Positions 43,753 to 52,870 of a DNA stretch of 64,000 nt are shown piece by piece. The stretch spans positions 186,001 to 250,000 of the forward strand of contig NZ_CP044427.1 of NCBI RefSeq assembly GCF_008843165.1, in the 5' to 3' direction. The notes under the pieces were generated by a model. It made no database searches. It was not told the origin of the DNA and worked only from the letters and a program-made list of their open reading frames with translations. The DNA comes from Ornithinimicrobium pratense (GTDB taxonomy: Bacteria; Actinomycetota; Actinomycetes; Actinomycetales; Dermatophilaceae). The position numbers and the translations under genes are program-made. The number at the start of each line of letters is the position of its first letter. The first letter of the stretch is position 1.

Positions 43753-45468
43753 ATGCTCGACACCGCAACGGCGCAGCCGACGACGCACCCCCTGCTGGAG
43801 ACCCACCGCGCGACTCTGGAGGAGGCGGCGCAGGCGCTGCGGAAGCGGAGCTACTACAGCCGCTACCCGGAGTCGCCCAGCCCTCGGGTCTACGGGGAGA
43901 ACGCACCCCAGGACGGGCAGGCCGCGCACGAGACCACCCTCAACAAGGACTACACCGCGCTGCAGGACCAGCCCGGGACCGGTGAGAGTGTCGGCGACGA
44001 GAAGTCGCCGTACGGCCCGACCCTGGGCGTCCGCTACCCGCAGCTCGCCGTGGACGCGGCCATGGAGGCTGCCCTCGCCGCGATGCCCGCCTGGCGCGAT
44101 GCTGGCGCCGAGGTGCGCGCGGCGGTCTGCGTGGAGATCATCGACCGGATCAACCAGCGCTCGCACGAGATGGCGCACGCGGTGATGCACACCAGCGGGC
44201 AGCCGTTCGTGATGTCCTTCCAGGCCGGCGGACCGCATGCGCAGGACCGCGCGCTCGAGGCGGTCGTGGCCGCCCTGGAGGAGCAGCGCCGCATCCCCTC
44301 CTCCGTCACCTGGGAGAAGCCGGCCAAGGGCGAGCCGATCCGGATGCAGAAGGACTACCGCCTCGTCCCCCGCGGTGTCGCGCTGGTGATCTGCAGCAAC
44401 ACTTTCCCCACCTGGAACGCCTACCCGGGCATCTTCGCCAGCCTGGCCACCGGCAACCCGGTCGTCGTCAAGCCGCACCCGCGAGCGATCTTGCCGCTAG
44501 CTCTCACCGTCCAGATCGCCCGCGAGACCCTGGCCGAGGCGGGCTTCGGCCAGGCCCTGGTGCAGCTGGCCCCCGAGGGTGACGGTGGCACCCTGGCCAA
44601 GGACCTCGCGCTGCACCCGGCGGTGAGGATCATCGACTACACCGGTGGCCCCGGTTTCGGCAACTGGCTGGAGACCGAGGCGGGCGCCCAGGGCAAGCTG
44701 GTCTACACCGAGAAGGCCGGCCTGAACACTGTCGTGGTCGACTCCACCGACGACCTTCAAGGGATGCTGGGCAACCTGGCGTTCTCCTTCTCCCTCTACT
44801 CGGGTCAGATGTGCACCGCCCCGCAGAACGTCTACGTGCCGGCGAACGGCGTGGACACCGACCAGGGCCACCTGTCCGCGGAGGAGTTCACCGCCCGGCT
44901 GGGTGAGGCGATCTCCCGGTTCAACGCCGACGACGCCCGGGCCGTGGAGATCCTGGGGGCCACGGTCAACGACGAGGTTCGCGCCCGGGCCAGCGACGTG
45001 CCGGCGCTCGCGCAGAGCCTTGGCGGCGCGGTGGCGCTGGACTCCCGTCCGGTGATCCACCCGTCCTACCCCGACGCCGTGATCCGTACCCCCGCGCTCA
45101 TCAGCGTCGACGCCGACAATCTCGGGGCCTACACCCAGGAGTGCTTCGGCCCGGTCGCCTTCGTGATCACCACGGAGGGCACCGCGGACTCTCTGCAGCG
45201 CTTCGCCGGGACGGTCCGCGAGCACGGCGGGATGACCGCGGCGGTCTACTCCACCGACGAGGAGACCCTCGACCAGGCCCGCGAGGCGGCCGCGGACGCC
45301 GGGGTCGCCCTGTCCGAGAACCTCACGGGGCAGGTCTTCGTCAACCAGACCGCGGCCTTCTCCGACCTGCACGGCACCGGTGCCAACCCGGCAGCCAACG
45401 CCGCATACTCCGACGCGGCCTTCGTCGCCAACCGGTTCCGGGTCATCACTAGCCGCCGGCACGTGTGA
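43753..45468 (+). CDS. paaN: PaaN-type phenylacetate degradation aldehyde dehydrogenase
   Basis: A 571-aa aldehyde dehydrogenase-fold protein with a long N-terminal extension. Recognisable are LVICSNTFPTWNAYPGIFASLATGNPVVVKPHP, YTEKAGLNTVVVDS and FSLYSGQMCTAPQNVYV (catalytic Cys). It lacks the C-terminal hydratase domain of E. coli PaaZ, as in PaaN of other bacteria. It probably oxidises the ring-opened semialdehyde of phenylacetyl-CoA catabolism. Other paa genes are not in the window. Confidence 0.9.
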   Translation: MLDTATAQPTTHPLLETHRATLEEAAQALRKRSYYSRYPESPSPRVYGENAPQDGQAAHETTLNKDYTALQDQPGTGESVGDEKSPYGPTLGVRYPQLAVDAAMEAALAAMPAWRDAGAEVRAAVCVEIIDRINQRSHEMAHAVMHTSGQPFVMSFQAGGPHAQDRALEAVVAALEEQRRIPSSVTWEKPAKGEPIRMQKDYRLVPRGVALVICSNTFPTWNAYPGIFASLATGNPVVVKPHPRAILPLALTVQIARETLAEAGFGQALVQLAPEGDGGTLAKDLALHPAVRIIDYTGGPGFGNWLETEAGAQGKLVYTEKAGLNTVVVDSTDDLQGMLGNLAFSFSLYSGQMCTAPQNVYVPANGVDTDQGHLSAEEFTARLGEAISRFNADDARAVEILGATVNDEVRARASDVPALAQSLGGAVALDSRPVIHPSYPDAVIRTPALISVDADNLGAYTQECFGPVAFVITTEGTADSLQRFAGTVREHGGMTAAVYSTDEETLDQAREAAADAGVALSENLTGQVFVNQTAAFSDLHGTGANPAANAAYSDAAFVANRFRVITSRRHV

Positions 45469-46244
45469 CCAGCATCCAGGCTGCGGCGGGCGACGGCGTG
45501 GCGCAGCTGGTGGGGCTCGACCTGCTGCCGGCGGACGAGCGGGCAGCGGTCACGATCCTGGACGGCCTGGTCGAGCGAGCCTTCGCCGCCGGTAGTCACC
45601 GGGTGGAGGCCGAGGTCCTCACGACCGACCCGGCGCTGCAGCGGGTGCTGCGCCGCGTGGGGCTGCGTCCGGAGGGGACGGCACGCGGACGAGCGGCGGG
45701 CGCGGACGGCATACCCGTGGACGTGGTCCGGATGGGCCGGCTGCGCGACGATCCCCAGCCGGGGGAGCCGGGTGCATTCCTCGGGATGCTCAACGCCACC
45801 CTGCCCCGCAAGCGGGTCATCGTGCAGGGCGTCGCCGACGACGGGGCAGGGCGGTTCCTGCTCTGCGAGCTGACCTACAAGGCGCACTGGGACCTGCCCG
45901 GCGGGGTCGCGGAGCCGGCAGAGTCCCCGGTGACCAGCCTGGAGCGCGAGCTGCGCGAGGAGCTGGGGCTGGACCTGCCCGTCGGCGAGCTGGTCGCGGT
46001 GGACTGGCTGCCGCCCTACCGGCAGTGGGAGGACGCGGTGCTGCTGGTCTTCGACCTGGGCAGTGTCCCCGACCTGGTCGAGCGGGCCGTGTTGCAGCCC
46101 AGCGAGCTGCGCGCCGTGCACTGGACCCGCCCGGAGCAGGCCGCCGACCACGTCGCCCCCTACGTGGCCCGCCTGCTCGACGCCCTGGCCGACCGGCCCC
46201 CCGGCCACTGCCTGTTCCTGGAGGACGGGCTGCTTCGCAGCTGA
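45465..46244 (+). CDS. GNAT-like / Nudix hydrolase fusion
   Basis: A 259-aa protein. Residues 1-95 resemble the C-terminal half of a GNAT acetyltransferase (LDGLVERAFAAGSHRVEAEV, ALQRVLRRVGLRPEG) without an obvious acetyl-CoA loop. Residues ~105-250 are a Nudix domain with a full box: GGVAEPAESPVTSLERELREELG. The GTG start overlaps the PaaN stop by 4 nt. The GNAT part may bind rather than acetylate. Substrate unknown. Confidence 0.85.
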   Translation: MTSIQAAAGDGVAQLVGLDLLPADERAAVTILDGLVERAFAAGSHRVEAEVLTTDPALQRVLRRVGLRPEGTARGRAAGADGIPVDVVRMGRLRDDPQPGEPGAFLGMLNATLPRKRVIVQGVADDGAGRFLLCELTYKAHWDLPGGVAEPAESPVTSLERELREELGLDLPVGELVAVDWLPPYRQWEDAVLLVFDLGSVPDLVERAVLQPSELRAVHWTRPEQAADHVAPYVARLLDALADRPPGHCLFLEDGLLRS

Positions 46245-46257
46245 GGGCGTCGCCAGA

Positions 46258-46977
46258 CTACTCGGGCAGGGGGGTGGCCAGGGCGGCGTCCAGGGCGATG
46301 GTGACCATGTCCGCGAAGGTCTGCTCGCGTTCCTGCGCCGAGGTCTCCTCCCCGGTGACGATGTGGTCGGAGACGGTGCACACCGCCAGCGCCTGCCGGC
46401 CGTAGCGCGCGGCGAGGGTGTAGATCTCAGCGGCCTCCATCTCCACCGCGACGACGCCGTACTCAACCACCTGCTGGGTCAGCTCGGGCCGGGGGTGGTA
46501 GAAACTGTCGGAGCTGAAGACCGTGCCGACCAGGTGCGGGGCCTGAGCCTCCTCGGCGGCCCGGGCGGCGGCGCGCAGCAGCCCGAAGTCGGCCACGGCC
46601 GGGTACTGGTAGCTCTGGAAGCGCAGCGCGTTCATCGAGCTGTCGGTCGCGGCGGCCTGCGCCAGGACCACGTCACGGACCTTGAGGCGCTCGGTGAGCG
46701 CCCCGCAGGAGCCGACGCGGACCAGCTGCTGCACGTCATACTCGCGGATCAGTTCGTTGACGTAGATCGACGCCGACGGCTGCCCCATCCCGGTGCCCTG
46801 GACCGAGACCCGCTCGCCGCGGTAGGTGCCGGTGTAGCCCAGCATGCCGCGCACCTGCGAGTAGCACTCGCCGCCCTCGAGGAAGTTCTCGGCGATCCAG
46901 CGGGCCCGCAGCGGGTCGCCGGGCAGGAGGATGCGGGGGGCGATCTGGCCGGGCTGGGCGGCGATGTGGGTGCTCAC
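46258..46977 (-). CDS. deoD: Purine-nucleoside phosphorylase, DeoD type
   Basis: A 239-aa hexameric-type phosphorylase that splits purine (deoxy)nucleosides with phosphate. Seen are RILLPGDPLRARWIAENFLE (phosphate site), GTGMGQPSASIYVNELI, VGSCGALTERLKVRDVVLAQ and VAVEMEAAEIYTLAARYGRQAL. The GTG start is 8 nt after TACGCT on the minus strand (46991-46986). Its 3' end converges on the Nudix fusion gene. Confidence 0.95.
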   Translation of the reverse strand: MSTHIAAQPGQIAPRILLPGDPLRARWIAENFLEGGECYSQVRGMLGYTGTYRGERVSVQGTGMGQPSASIYVNELIREYDVQQLVRVGSCGALTERLKVRDVVLAQAAATDSSMNALRFQSYQYPAVADFGLLRAAARAAEEAQAPHLVGTVFSSDSFYHPRPELTQQVVEYGVVAVEMEAAEIYTLAARYGRQALAVCTVSDHIVTGEETSAQEREQTFADMVTIALDAALATPLPE

Positions 46978-47102
46978 GCAGCACAGCGTATGCCGTGCCG
47001 ATGCCGGTGCTTCCCATCATCCTCACCTTCGTGACATGGTCTCTGCTCCGTGAGATGTTGTGCTGGGCGTCACCGCCGCAGCGTTCGAGGAGGAGCGAGC
47101 AG

Positions 47103-49004
47103 ATGAGCACGACCAGCGTGGTCCGCACTGTCGGCGGCGCACTGCTCGCCGCAGGTGAGGCCCCACTGGCCGAGGAGGCGCTGCGGCTGCGGGCCCTGGC
47201 GCTGCGCAGCCGCCACGACACGGTCGTCGACGCGTTGGCGCGGCGGGCGGGCAGCCCCGTCCCCTCTTCCGCGCTCGTGGCTCGGCTCGCCACCGGCGTG
47301 CCGGTCCCGGCCACCCTGATCACTCCGGACGCCCTGCCGGCGACCCTGGCGCTCGCGACAGCCCTGGTCGGTATGCAGCGCAGCGAGGCCGAGCTGCAGG
47401 CCGGGGTGGACCTGTTCGAGGCCGTGCTGACCGGGCACGGGCCACGGGCGTTGAGCAGCCACGACCAGCGCCACCTCGCCCAGGGCGCCTTCCTCGCCGG
47501 CCGGCACGACCTGGTCGAGCACGCCCTCGGGGTGCTCCCCCGACTCACCGACGCTGTCGCCTCGGGGCTGCGGGCCGACTTGGCCAACCCAGTCGTCGCC
47601 GGGCCCGGCGTGCGGGCGCACCCGGAGTGGGAGCAGCTCTTCGGAGCCCGCTTCGTGGCGCGCGAGCTGGCGCCCCCGCAGGTCGACCCGGGCCAGGCCT
47701 GCCTTTTCGACGGCCTGCACCTGTCACCGTCCCGGTCCGTCGACGGCCCCCTGGTCAGCGTCGTCGTCCCGGCCTACCGACCCGACGAGGGACTGATCAC
47801 CTCGGTCCGCTCGATCCTGGCCCAGAGCTACGGGCACCTCGAGGTGCTTCTCGTCGACGACTGCTCCGGGCCGGCCTACGACGAGCTGTTCGCCCGCGCG
47901 GAGTCGCTCGACGAGCGGGTCCGGCTCGTCCGGCAGGAGCGAAACGGTGGCTCCTACCTGGCCCGCAACGCCGCCCTGACCCAGGCGCGGGGCGAGCTGG
48001 TGACGACCCAGGACGCCGACGACTGGAGCCACCCGGAGCGGATCGCGGCGCAGGTGGCGCTGATGGCGCACTACCCCGAGGCCCCCGCGAGCCGCAGCGC
48101 GGCCATCCGGTGCCGCCCCGACCTGACCCGCCAGTGGTTCGGCTACAGCCCCGAGCGGATGAACGCCAGCGCGCTGATGGTCCGGCGGGAGGCGCTGGAC
48201 CAGGTCGGCGGCTACGACCAGATCCGCAAGGGGGCCGACTCCGAGATGTACGAGCGGCTGAAGCTGCTCGGCGAGGTCGTCGACGTCGCCGAGCCCCTGG
48301 CGGTCACCCGGCTGGCGGCGGGGTCCCTGTCCCGGGCCGACTTCAGCTTCGGCCGGCACAGCCCGGACCGCGTGCTCTTTCGCAGCGCCTTCCGCGACTG
48401 GCACCGGCGACTCGCCCAGGACGGTGACGCGCATGCGCTCGCCGGCCACCGAGACGGGCAGGAGCCCTACCCGGTGCCCCGCTCCTTCGTCCGGGACCTG
48501 CCGCACGCGGCGCCCGCGTCCGAGCACCTGCCCGTCGTGCTGCTGGCCGACCTGGCCGACCCAGTGCCGGTGGGGATGGCCCTGGAGCAGCTCACCGCGG
48601 GCTCCGAGGACCGGCTGGGGGTGCTCGGGCGGGAAGACCTGAGCCGCGCAGGCGTCGAGGGGCCGTCGTGGGACCCGTTGCTGCTGGCGGCGGTGCGGGA
48701 GGGTCGGGTGGAGGTCCTGGTGGACGGCGACGTCGTGCACGCGGACACTCTGGTGGCGCTGGAGCCGTCCCTGCTGGCCCTGCCTGCCCTGCCCCTGCCG
48801 GCGCTGAGCGTCGACCGGGTGCTGCTGGCCGCCGTCCCGCCGGGGCCGACCGAGCCGGTGCGCGACCTCGAGGCCGCCGCCGCCACCGTGCGGGAGCGTT
48901 GGGGGGTGGCTCCGGTCTGGGTCGCCCGGGACGCGGCCGACCAGCGAGCTTGGGCAGGCGAAGGGTGGCAGTTGCCGTTGCTGGCCACGGAGCTGCGGCC
49001 GTGA
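47103..49004 (+). CDS. Multidomain glycosyltransferase (GT2 core)
   Basis: A 633-aa protein. Residues 1-210 are Ala/Leu-rich helices of unknown fold. Residues ~218-430 form a GT2 catalytic domain (VSVVVPAYRPDEGLITSVRSIL, VLLVDDCSG, TTQDADDWSHPERI with the DxDD metal site). Residues ~460-633 form an alpha/beta region with no recognised family. Such enzymes build surface glycans. A strong GAGGAGGAGCG ribosome site supports the start. The following kinase-like gene overlaps its stop by 4 nt. Confidence 0.87.
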   Translation: MSTTSVVRTVGGALLAAGEAPLAEEALRLRALALRSRHDTVVDALARRAGSPVPSSALVARLATGVPVPATLITPDALPATLALATALVGMQRSEAELQAGVDLFEAVLTGHGPRALSSHDQRHLAQGAFLAGRHDLVEHALGVLPRLTDAVASGLRADLANPVVAGPGVRAHPEWEQLFGARFVARELAPPQVDPGQACLFDGLHLSPSRSVDGPLVSVVVPAYRPDEGLITSVRSILAQSYGHLEVLLVDDCSGPAYDELFARAESLDERVRLVRQERNGGSYLARNAALTQARGELVTTQDADDWSHPERIAAQVALMAHYPEAPASRSAAIRCRPDLTRQWFGYSPERMNASALMVRREALDQVGGYDQIRKGADSEMYERLKLLGEVVDVAEPLAVTRLAAGSLSRADFSFGRHSPDRVLFRSAFRDWHRRLAQDGDAHALAGHRDGQEPYPVPRSFVRDLPHAAPASEHLPVVLLADLADPVPVGMALEQLTAGSEDRLGVLGREDLSRAGVEGPSWDPLLLAAVREGRVEVLVDGDVVHADTLVALEPSLLALPALPLPALSVDRVLLAAVPPGPTEPVRDLEAAAATVRERWGVAPVWVARDAADQRAWAGEGWQLPLLATELRP

Positions 49005-50218
49005 GCTCACAGGCGCCGCGCGCCCGCCGCGGCCCTGCGCTGCCGCCATCCGTACGTCGCCGGTTGGCCCCGGCGCGCAGGGTCATTTCGGGGGTGGCGG
49101 CCAGGTTCGCGACCTGGATGGACCCGGGGCAGGCCTCGTCAGGCTCCGGGCCGCCCGTGGTCGAGGACCGCCTGGCCGCGGCGTTGGACATCGTCGCCCA
49201 GATCGAGGCCAGCGCGGAGGTGCTGCCGGAGGCGTCCGGCCCGGTGCGGCTGTGGGGGCGGGGTCGGGTGGCACGCCGCCCCCAGGTGCACCCGGCGGTG
49301 GCCGGGCTCATCCCCCGCCCCGAGCGTCAGGGCTGGGAGGCAGACAACCCGGAGGTCCGCGAGCTGTGGTCCACGACCGCGGCGGACCTGGTGGTCATGG
49401 CGAAGTTCGACGTGCACGAGCGGACCAAGCTGCGCGCGGCCTATGGCGAGGAGGGCCTGACCCTCGCCGTCCAGCCGAAAAGCCCCACCGGGGTGGACGG
49501 CATCGCCCGGATCGTCCGGGCCCACGAGGTGGTCTCCCAGCACGCGCCGCACCTGATGACCGACGTCCTGGGCTACGGCCGGCTGCCCAGCGGCCTGCCC
49601 TTCGTCGTGGAGCGCTGGCTGGAGGGCCAGCCGCTCGGCACCTCGACCGAGTTGACCGCCGCCGCCCCGGAGATCTTGGCCGGGCTCTCGGCCGTCCACC
49701 GGGGGCACGGCTTCACCCGGGTGCGGCTCTCCGAGCACTGGGCGCCGCTGGCGGACCGGTGGGCGCAGACCCGGACCATTGGCCTGATCCCCGACGGCCT
49801 CGGCGGATGGGTGGAACGGCTCATCGCCCGGGACGCGACCATGCGCCACTCCTGGGTGCACGGCGACCTGGTCGCCTCCAACGTCATCCGGACCGGGGAG
49901 CGGCTGGTGCTCATCGACTGGGAGCACTCCCAGCAGGCCCCGATCATGAACGACGCGGCCAAGCTGCACCTGTTCGTCGCGGACCCGGCGCAGCTGCTGG
50001 GTGCGGTGCTCGATGTCTTCGACGACACCGGCGAGCGAGGGCCCGGCGAGGCCGGCGCCTACTCCCCGGTGGAGGAGCTGGCCCTGGCCCACGCGCAGCT
50101 GATCAGCCACTACCCGCGACGCAGCGCCCAGCTCGTGGGCCACCCAAGAGCGGGGGCCTACGACAAGCAGGTCCGACGCCAGGTGGAGCGGCTGGCCGAG
50201 GTCAAGGACGCGGGGTGA
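49001..50218 (+). CDS. Aminoglycoside phosphotransferase-fold kinase
   Basis: A 405-aa protein with an APH/choline kinase-like catalytic half: VVERWLEGQPLG (hinge), the catalytic loop WVHGDLVASNVI (HxDxxxxN) and metal-binding VLIDWEHSQQAP. The N-terminal ~130 residues are basic and atypical. Given the coupled glycosyltransferase gene, a role in phosphorylating a glycan or its precursor is more likely than antibiotic resistance, but this is inference. Its 3' end overlaps the convergent lipoprotein gene by 17 nt. Confidence 0.87.
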   Translation: MSSQAPRARRGPALPPSVRRRLAPARRVISGVAARFATWMDPGQASSGSGPPVVEDRLAAALDIVAQIEASAEVLPEASGPVRLWGRGRVARRPQVHPAVAGLIPRPERQGWEADNPEVRELWSTTAADLVVMAKFDVHERTKLRAAYGEEGLTLAVQPKSPTGVDGIARIVRAHEVVSQHAPHLMTDVLGYGRLPSGLPFVVERWLEGQPLGTSTELTAAAPEILAGLSAVHRGHGFTRVRLSEHWAPLADRWAQTRTIGLIPDGLGGWVERLIARDATMRHSWVHGDLVASNVIRTGERLVLIDWEHSQQAPIMNDAAKLHLFVADPAQLLGAVLDVFDDTGERGPGEAGAYSPVEELALAHAQLISHYPRRSAQLVGHPRAGAYDKQVRRQVERLAEVKDAG

Positions 50219-51356
50219 CCCGGAGCAGCTGGTCGTCCTCACCGTTGCTCGTGGTCACCCACAGGGCCCCGTCGTCGGCCAGCGTGAGCGATCGCAGGCG
50301 GCCGTGGTCGCCGTCCAGCTCGGCGATCCTGGTCTCGCCGACGACCGCGTCCCCCTCCAGCATCAGCACGGTGATCCCGGACCCCTTGAGCTCGGCCACC
50401 GCCAGCGCCCCCTCCCACCCGCCCCAGGCGGAGCCCTGCAGGAAGACCGCGCCGGCCAGCGCGCGCGTGGGCCGGCCCGTGCTCCAGACCGCCTCCACCG
50501 CGTCCGGGAAGGTGTCAAGGTCGGTCATGGGGACACGCTCGTCGTAACCCGGCCCCGGGTCCCACCCGTAGTTCCCGCCTGGCACCACCAGGTTCACCTC
50601 GTCATCGACGTCCGGGCCGTGCTCGGCCGACCACACCTGTTCGGTCCCCGGCCGGGCCGCGAGGCCCTGGACGTTGCGATGTCCGTAGGTGAAGACCCTA
50701 GGGTCCGCCCCCTCGACGAAAGGAGCGTCGGGCAGCGGCTCGCCCGCGAGGTTCACGGCGAGGACCTTGCCGCCGAGGGAGTCCAGCGCTTGCGGGGTGC
50801 TCTCGTCGGCAGCGTCCCCGGTGCCCACGTAGAGGGTCCCGTCCACGAGCAGCAGCCGGCAGCCGCTGTGCCGGCCGGAGGTGATCGGCATGCCCTCCAC
50901 CAGCACCTCCTCCACCGCCGCCGAGGTCAGGTCCTCCACGAGGGCGACCCGGGCAACCCGCACGTCCCGCGGCCTGCCGGCCGACTCGGTGGCGTAGCAG
51001 GCCAGCAGCGAGCCTTCGTCCTCGACCGCCAGGCCCATGAGCCCGGCCTCGCTGCCGGTGAAGAAGCCGGGCAGATCCAGCGCCACCTCCCGGGGCGGAC
51101 CGTCCTGCGGTATGGCGACCAGCCGGCCCCCGCGCTCGCCCACCAGCGCTGTGCCGTCCGGCAGCAGCCCGACATCCCAGGGCAGGGTGAGGCGGTCGGC
51201 GACGACCTCCACGTCGAGCTCCGGCGCGGTGGCGGCCTGGTCCGAGACACCGGCCGCTGGGTCCGGCGCGGGGGTGCCGGCCCCAGGCGCGTCCGGGGCA
51301 CACGCCACCAGCAGGGCCGCGAACGAGGTAGCCAGAACCGGGCGGATGTGGCGCAT
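50202..51356 (-). CDS. Glucose/sorbosone dehydrogenase-type lipoprotein
   Basis: A 384-aa exported six-bladed beta-propeller of the PQQ-dependent GSDH family. A lipobox, AALLVAC, after a short signal peptide predicts lipid attachment; the frameshifted lgt in this window would matter for this step. Family motifs are LTLPWDVGLLPDGTALVGERGG, LMGLAVEDEG, GHRNVQGLAARPG and VPGGNYGWDPGPGYD. It may oxidise a sugar at the cell surface. ATG at 51356 lies 6 nt after TACGGT (minus strand 51368-51363). Confidence 0.9.
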   Translation of the reverse strand: MRHIRPVLATSFAALLVACAPDAPGAGTPAPDPAAGVSDQAATAPELDVEVVADRLTLPWDVGLLPDGTALVGERGGRLVAIPQDGPPREVALDLPGFFTGSEAGLMGLAVEDEGSLLACYATESAGRPRDVRVARVALVEDLTSAAVEEVLVEGMPITSGRHSGCRLLLVDGTLYVGTGDAADESTPQALDSLGGKVLAVNLAGEPLPDAPFVEGADPRVFTYGHRNVQGLAARPGTEQVWSAEHGPDVDDEVNLVVPGGNYGWDPGPGYDERVPMTDLDTFPDAVEAVWSTGRPTRALAGAVFLQGSAWGGWEGALAVAELKGSGITVLMLEGDAVVGETRIAELDGDHGRLRSLTLADDGALWVTTSNGEDDQLLRVTPRP

Positions 51357-51431
51357 GTGCCCACCGTAGAAGAGGCGGGCGCAGGGCGCGCCGGATTGGG
51401 CGATTAGTGACGCATCACCTATCATGGCGGG
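51357..51431. promoter_or_regulatory. Divergent leaderless promoters (lipoprotein and FMN reductase)
   Basis: TACGGT on the minus strand (51368-51363) and TATCAT on the plus strand (51420-51425) each end exactly 6 nt before their start codons in a 75-bp gap. Confidence 0.62.
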
Positions 51432-51968
51432 ATGAGTATGCGTATCGGTGTCGTCATCAGCTCCACCCGTTCCACCCGCATCGGTGACAAGGTCGCCGCC
51501 TGGGTCGCTCAGCAGGCGCCTGAGGGCGTGGAGGCGCAGCTGGTCGACCTACGCGAGGTCGACCTGCCGTTCATGGACGAGCCGGCCAAGCCCGCGATGG
51601 GGGACTACGTCCACGAGACCACCAAGGCCTGGGGTGAGATGGTCTCCGGCTTCGACGCGATGATCTTCGTGGTCGCCGAGTACAACGGCGGCTACACCGC
51701 CCAGCTCAAGAACGCCGTCGACACCCTCTTCGCCGAGTGGAACGACCTGCCGATCGGCGTGGTCGGCTACGGCTACGGCGGGGCGGCCCGCGCGGTCGCC
51801 GCCCTCGAGCCGGTGCTGGCCACGGTCAAGGCCGTGCGGGTGCCGGGCCCGGGGCTGCTCATCGGCCAGCACCTGTCTCCAGAGGGCGAGTTCCTGCAGG
51901 CCGCACCCGCCGACGAGATGCGCGCCCTCTTCGAAGCCGTCCGGGCGCAGGCCCCCGCCCTCGTCTGA
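51432..51968 (+). CDS. NADPH-dependent FMN reductase
   Basis: A 178-aa flavodoxin-fold reductase: MRIGVVISSTRSTRIGDKVA holds the FMN phosphate loop, FVVAEYNGGYTAQLKNAVD the flavin-ring loop, and GVVGYGYGGAARA the third flavin contact. It reduces flavin or quinones/azo dyes with NAD(P)H. ATG is placed by the TATCAT hexamer 6 nt upstream. Confidence 0.93.
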   Translation: MSMRIGVVISSTRSTRIGDKVAAWVAQQAPEGVEAQLVDLREVDLPFMDEPAKPAMGDYVHETTKAWGEMVSGFDAMIFVVAEYNGGYTAQLKNAVDTLFAEWNDLPIGVVGYGYGGAARAVAALEPVLATVKAVRVPGPGLLIGQHLSPEGEFLQAAPADEMRALFEAVRAQAPALV

Positions 51969-51989
51969 GCCGGCTGCCTCCAGCCCGGC

Positions 51990-52808
51990 TCAGCGGCCGG
52001 GCAGCCCCCGGCGGTCCATCCGGGCGAGCAGGGCCAGCTGGGCCCGGCGTTCCCGGGCGAAGGCGCGTCGCGGGGAGGAGGTCCGGGCCGCGGTGAGCAG
52101 CCGCTTCCCGGCGGCCACGGCTCTGGGGTCGTTGGCGAGGATCGGCGCCAGCAGGTCCATGGCGCCCGCGACCGGGTCGTCGGCGACGCGGGTGACCAGC
52201 CCCAGCCTGGCGGCCTCGTCACCGCGCAGCACCCGAGCGCTGAGCGTCAGCTCCTGCGCGACGTCGAGACCGACCAGCTCGCTGAGCGAGCGGGTGCCGC
52301 TCATGTCGGACGTCAGGCCCCAGTGGGTCTCCCGCACCGACCAGCGGGCGTCCGGCGTGCTCACCCGCAGGTCGGCGCCCAGGGCCAGCTGCAGGCCGGC
52401 GCCAAGACAGTGCCCGTGCACGGCCGCGACGACAGGGACGGGCAGTCTGCGCCACGCCCAGCAGGCCTCCTGGAAGACGTTGGTCCCGCGCCAGGGTCGG
52501 GGCACGAACCGGCGCGCGATCCCCACCGGGTCCTTAAGCGCACGCCCCAGGTCCAGCCCGGCGCAGAACGCCTCGCCCTGCCCGGAGAGGATCACGGCCC
52601 GGACGGTCGGGTCGCGGCGGACCATCCGGGCGGTGCCGATCAGGGAGTCGAGCATCCCCATCGTGAGGGCGTTGAGCTTGTCCGGGCGGTCGAGATGCAC
52701 GTGCACGACCTCCCCGACGCGGTCGATCATCAGGGTGCCCTCGGGATGCGGAGGGGGCCAGTCCGCCGGCCTACGGGGTGGACCTGAGGGGTGCGTGCTG
52801 GGCGGCAT
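51990..52808 (-). CDS. Enoyl-CoA hydratase/isomerase family protein
   Basis: A 272-aa crotonase. The oxyanion hole segments are SGQGEAFCAGLDLGRA and AAVHGHCLGAGLQLALGADLRV. The second catalytic Glu of classical hydratases is in a segment reading RETHWGLTSDMSGTRSL, so activity may differ. The first ~25 residues are Pro-rich and may not be translated: a second start at MIDRVGEVVHVHLDRPDK fits the family better. The ATG at 52808 coincides with a GGTATGCCG motif and has AAGGTGG upstream. Confidence 0.87.
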   Translation of the reverse strand: MPPSTHPSGPPRRPADWPPPHPEGTLMIDRVGEVVHVHLDRPDKLNALTMGMLDSLIGTARMVRRDPTVRAVILSGQGEAFCAGLDLGRALKDPVGIARRFVPRPWRGTNVFQEACWAWRRLPVPVVAAVHGHCLGAGLQLALGADLRVSTPDARWSVRETHWGLTSDMSGTRSLSELVGLDVAQELTLSARVLRGDEAARLGLVTRVADDPVAGAMDLLAPILANDPRAVAAGKRLLTAARTSSPRRAFARERRAQLALLARMDRRGLPGR

Positions 52809-52870
52809 ACCGCCACCTTGCCACCCAGCCCACCAGGCCCGCTTCCTCCCGGACCCCCGCGCGCCGCACC

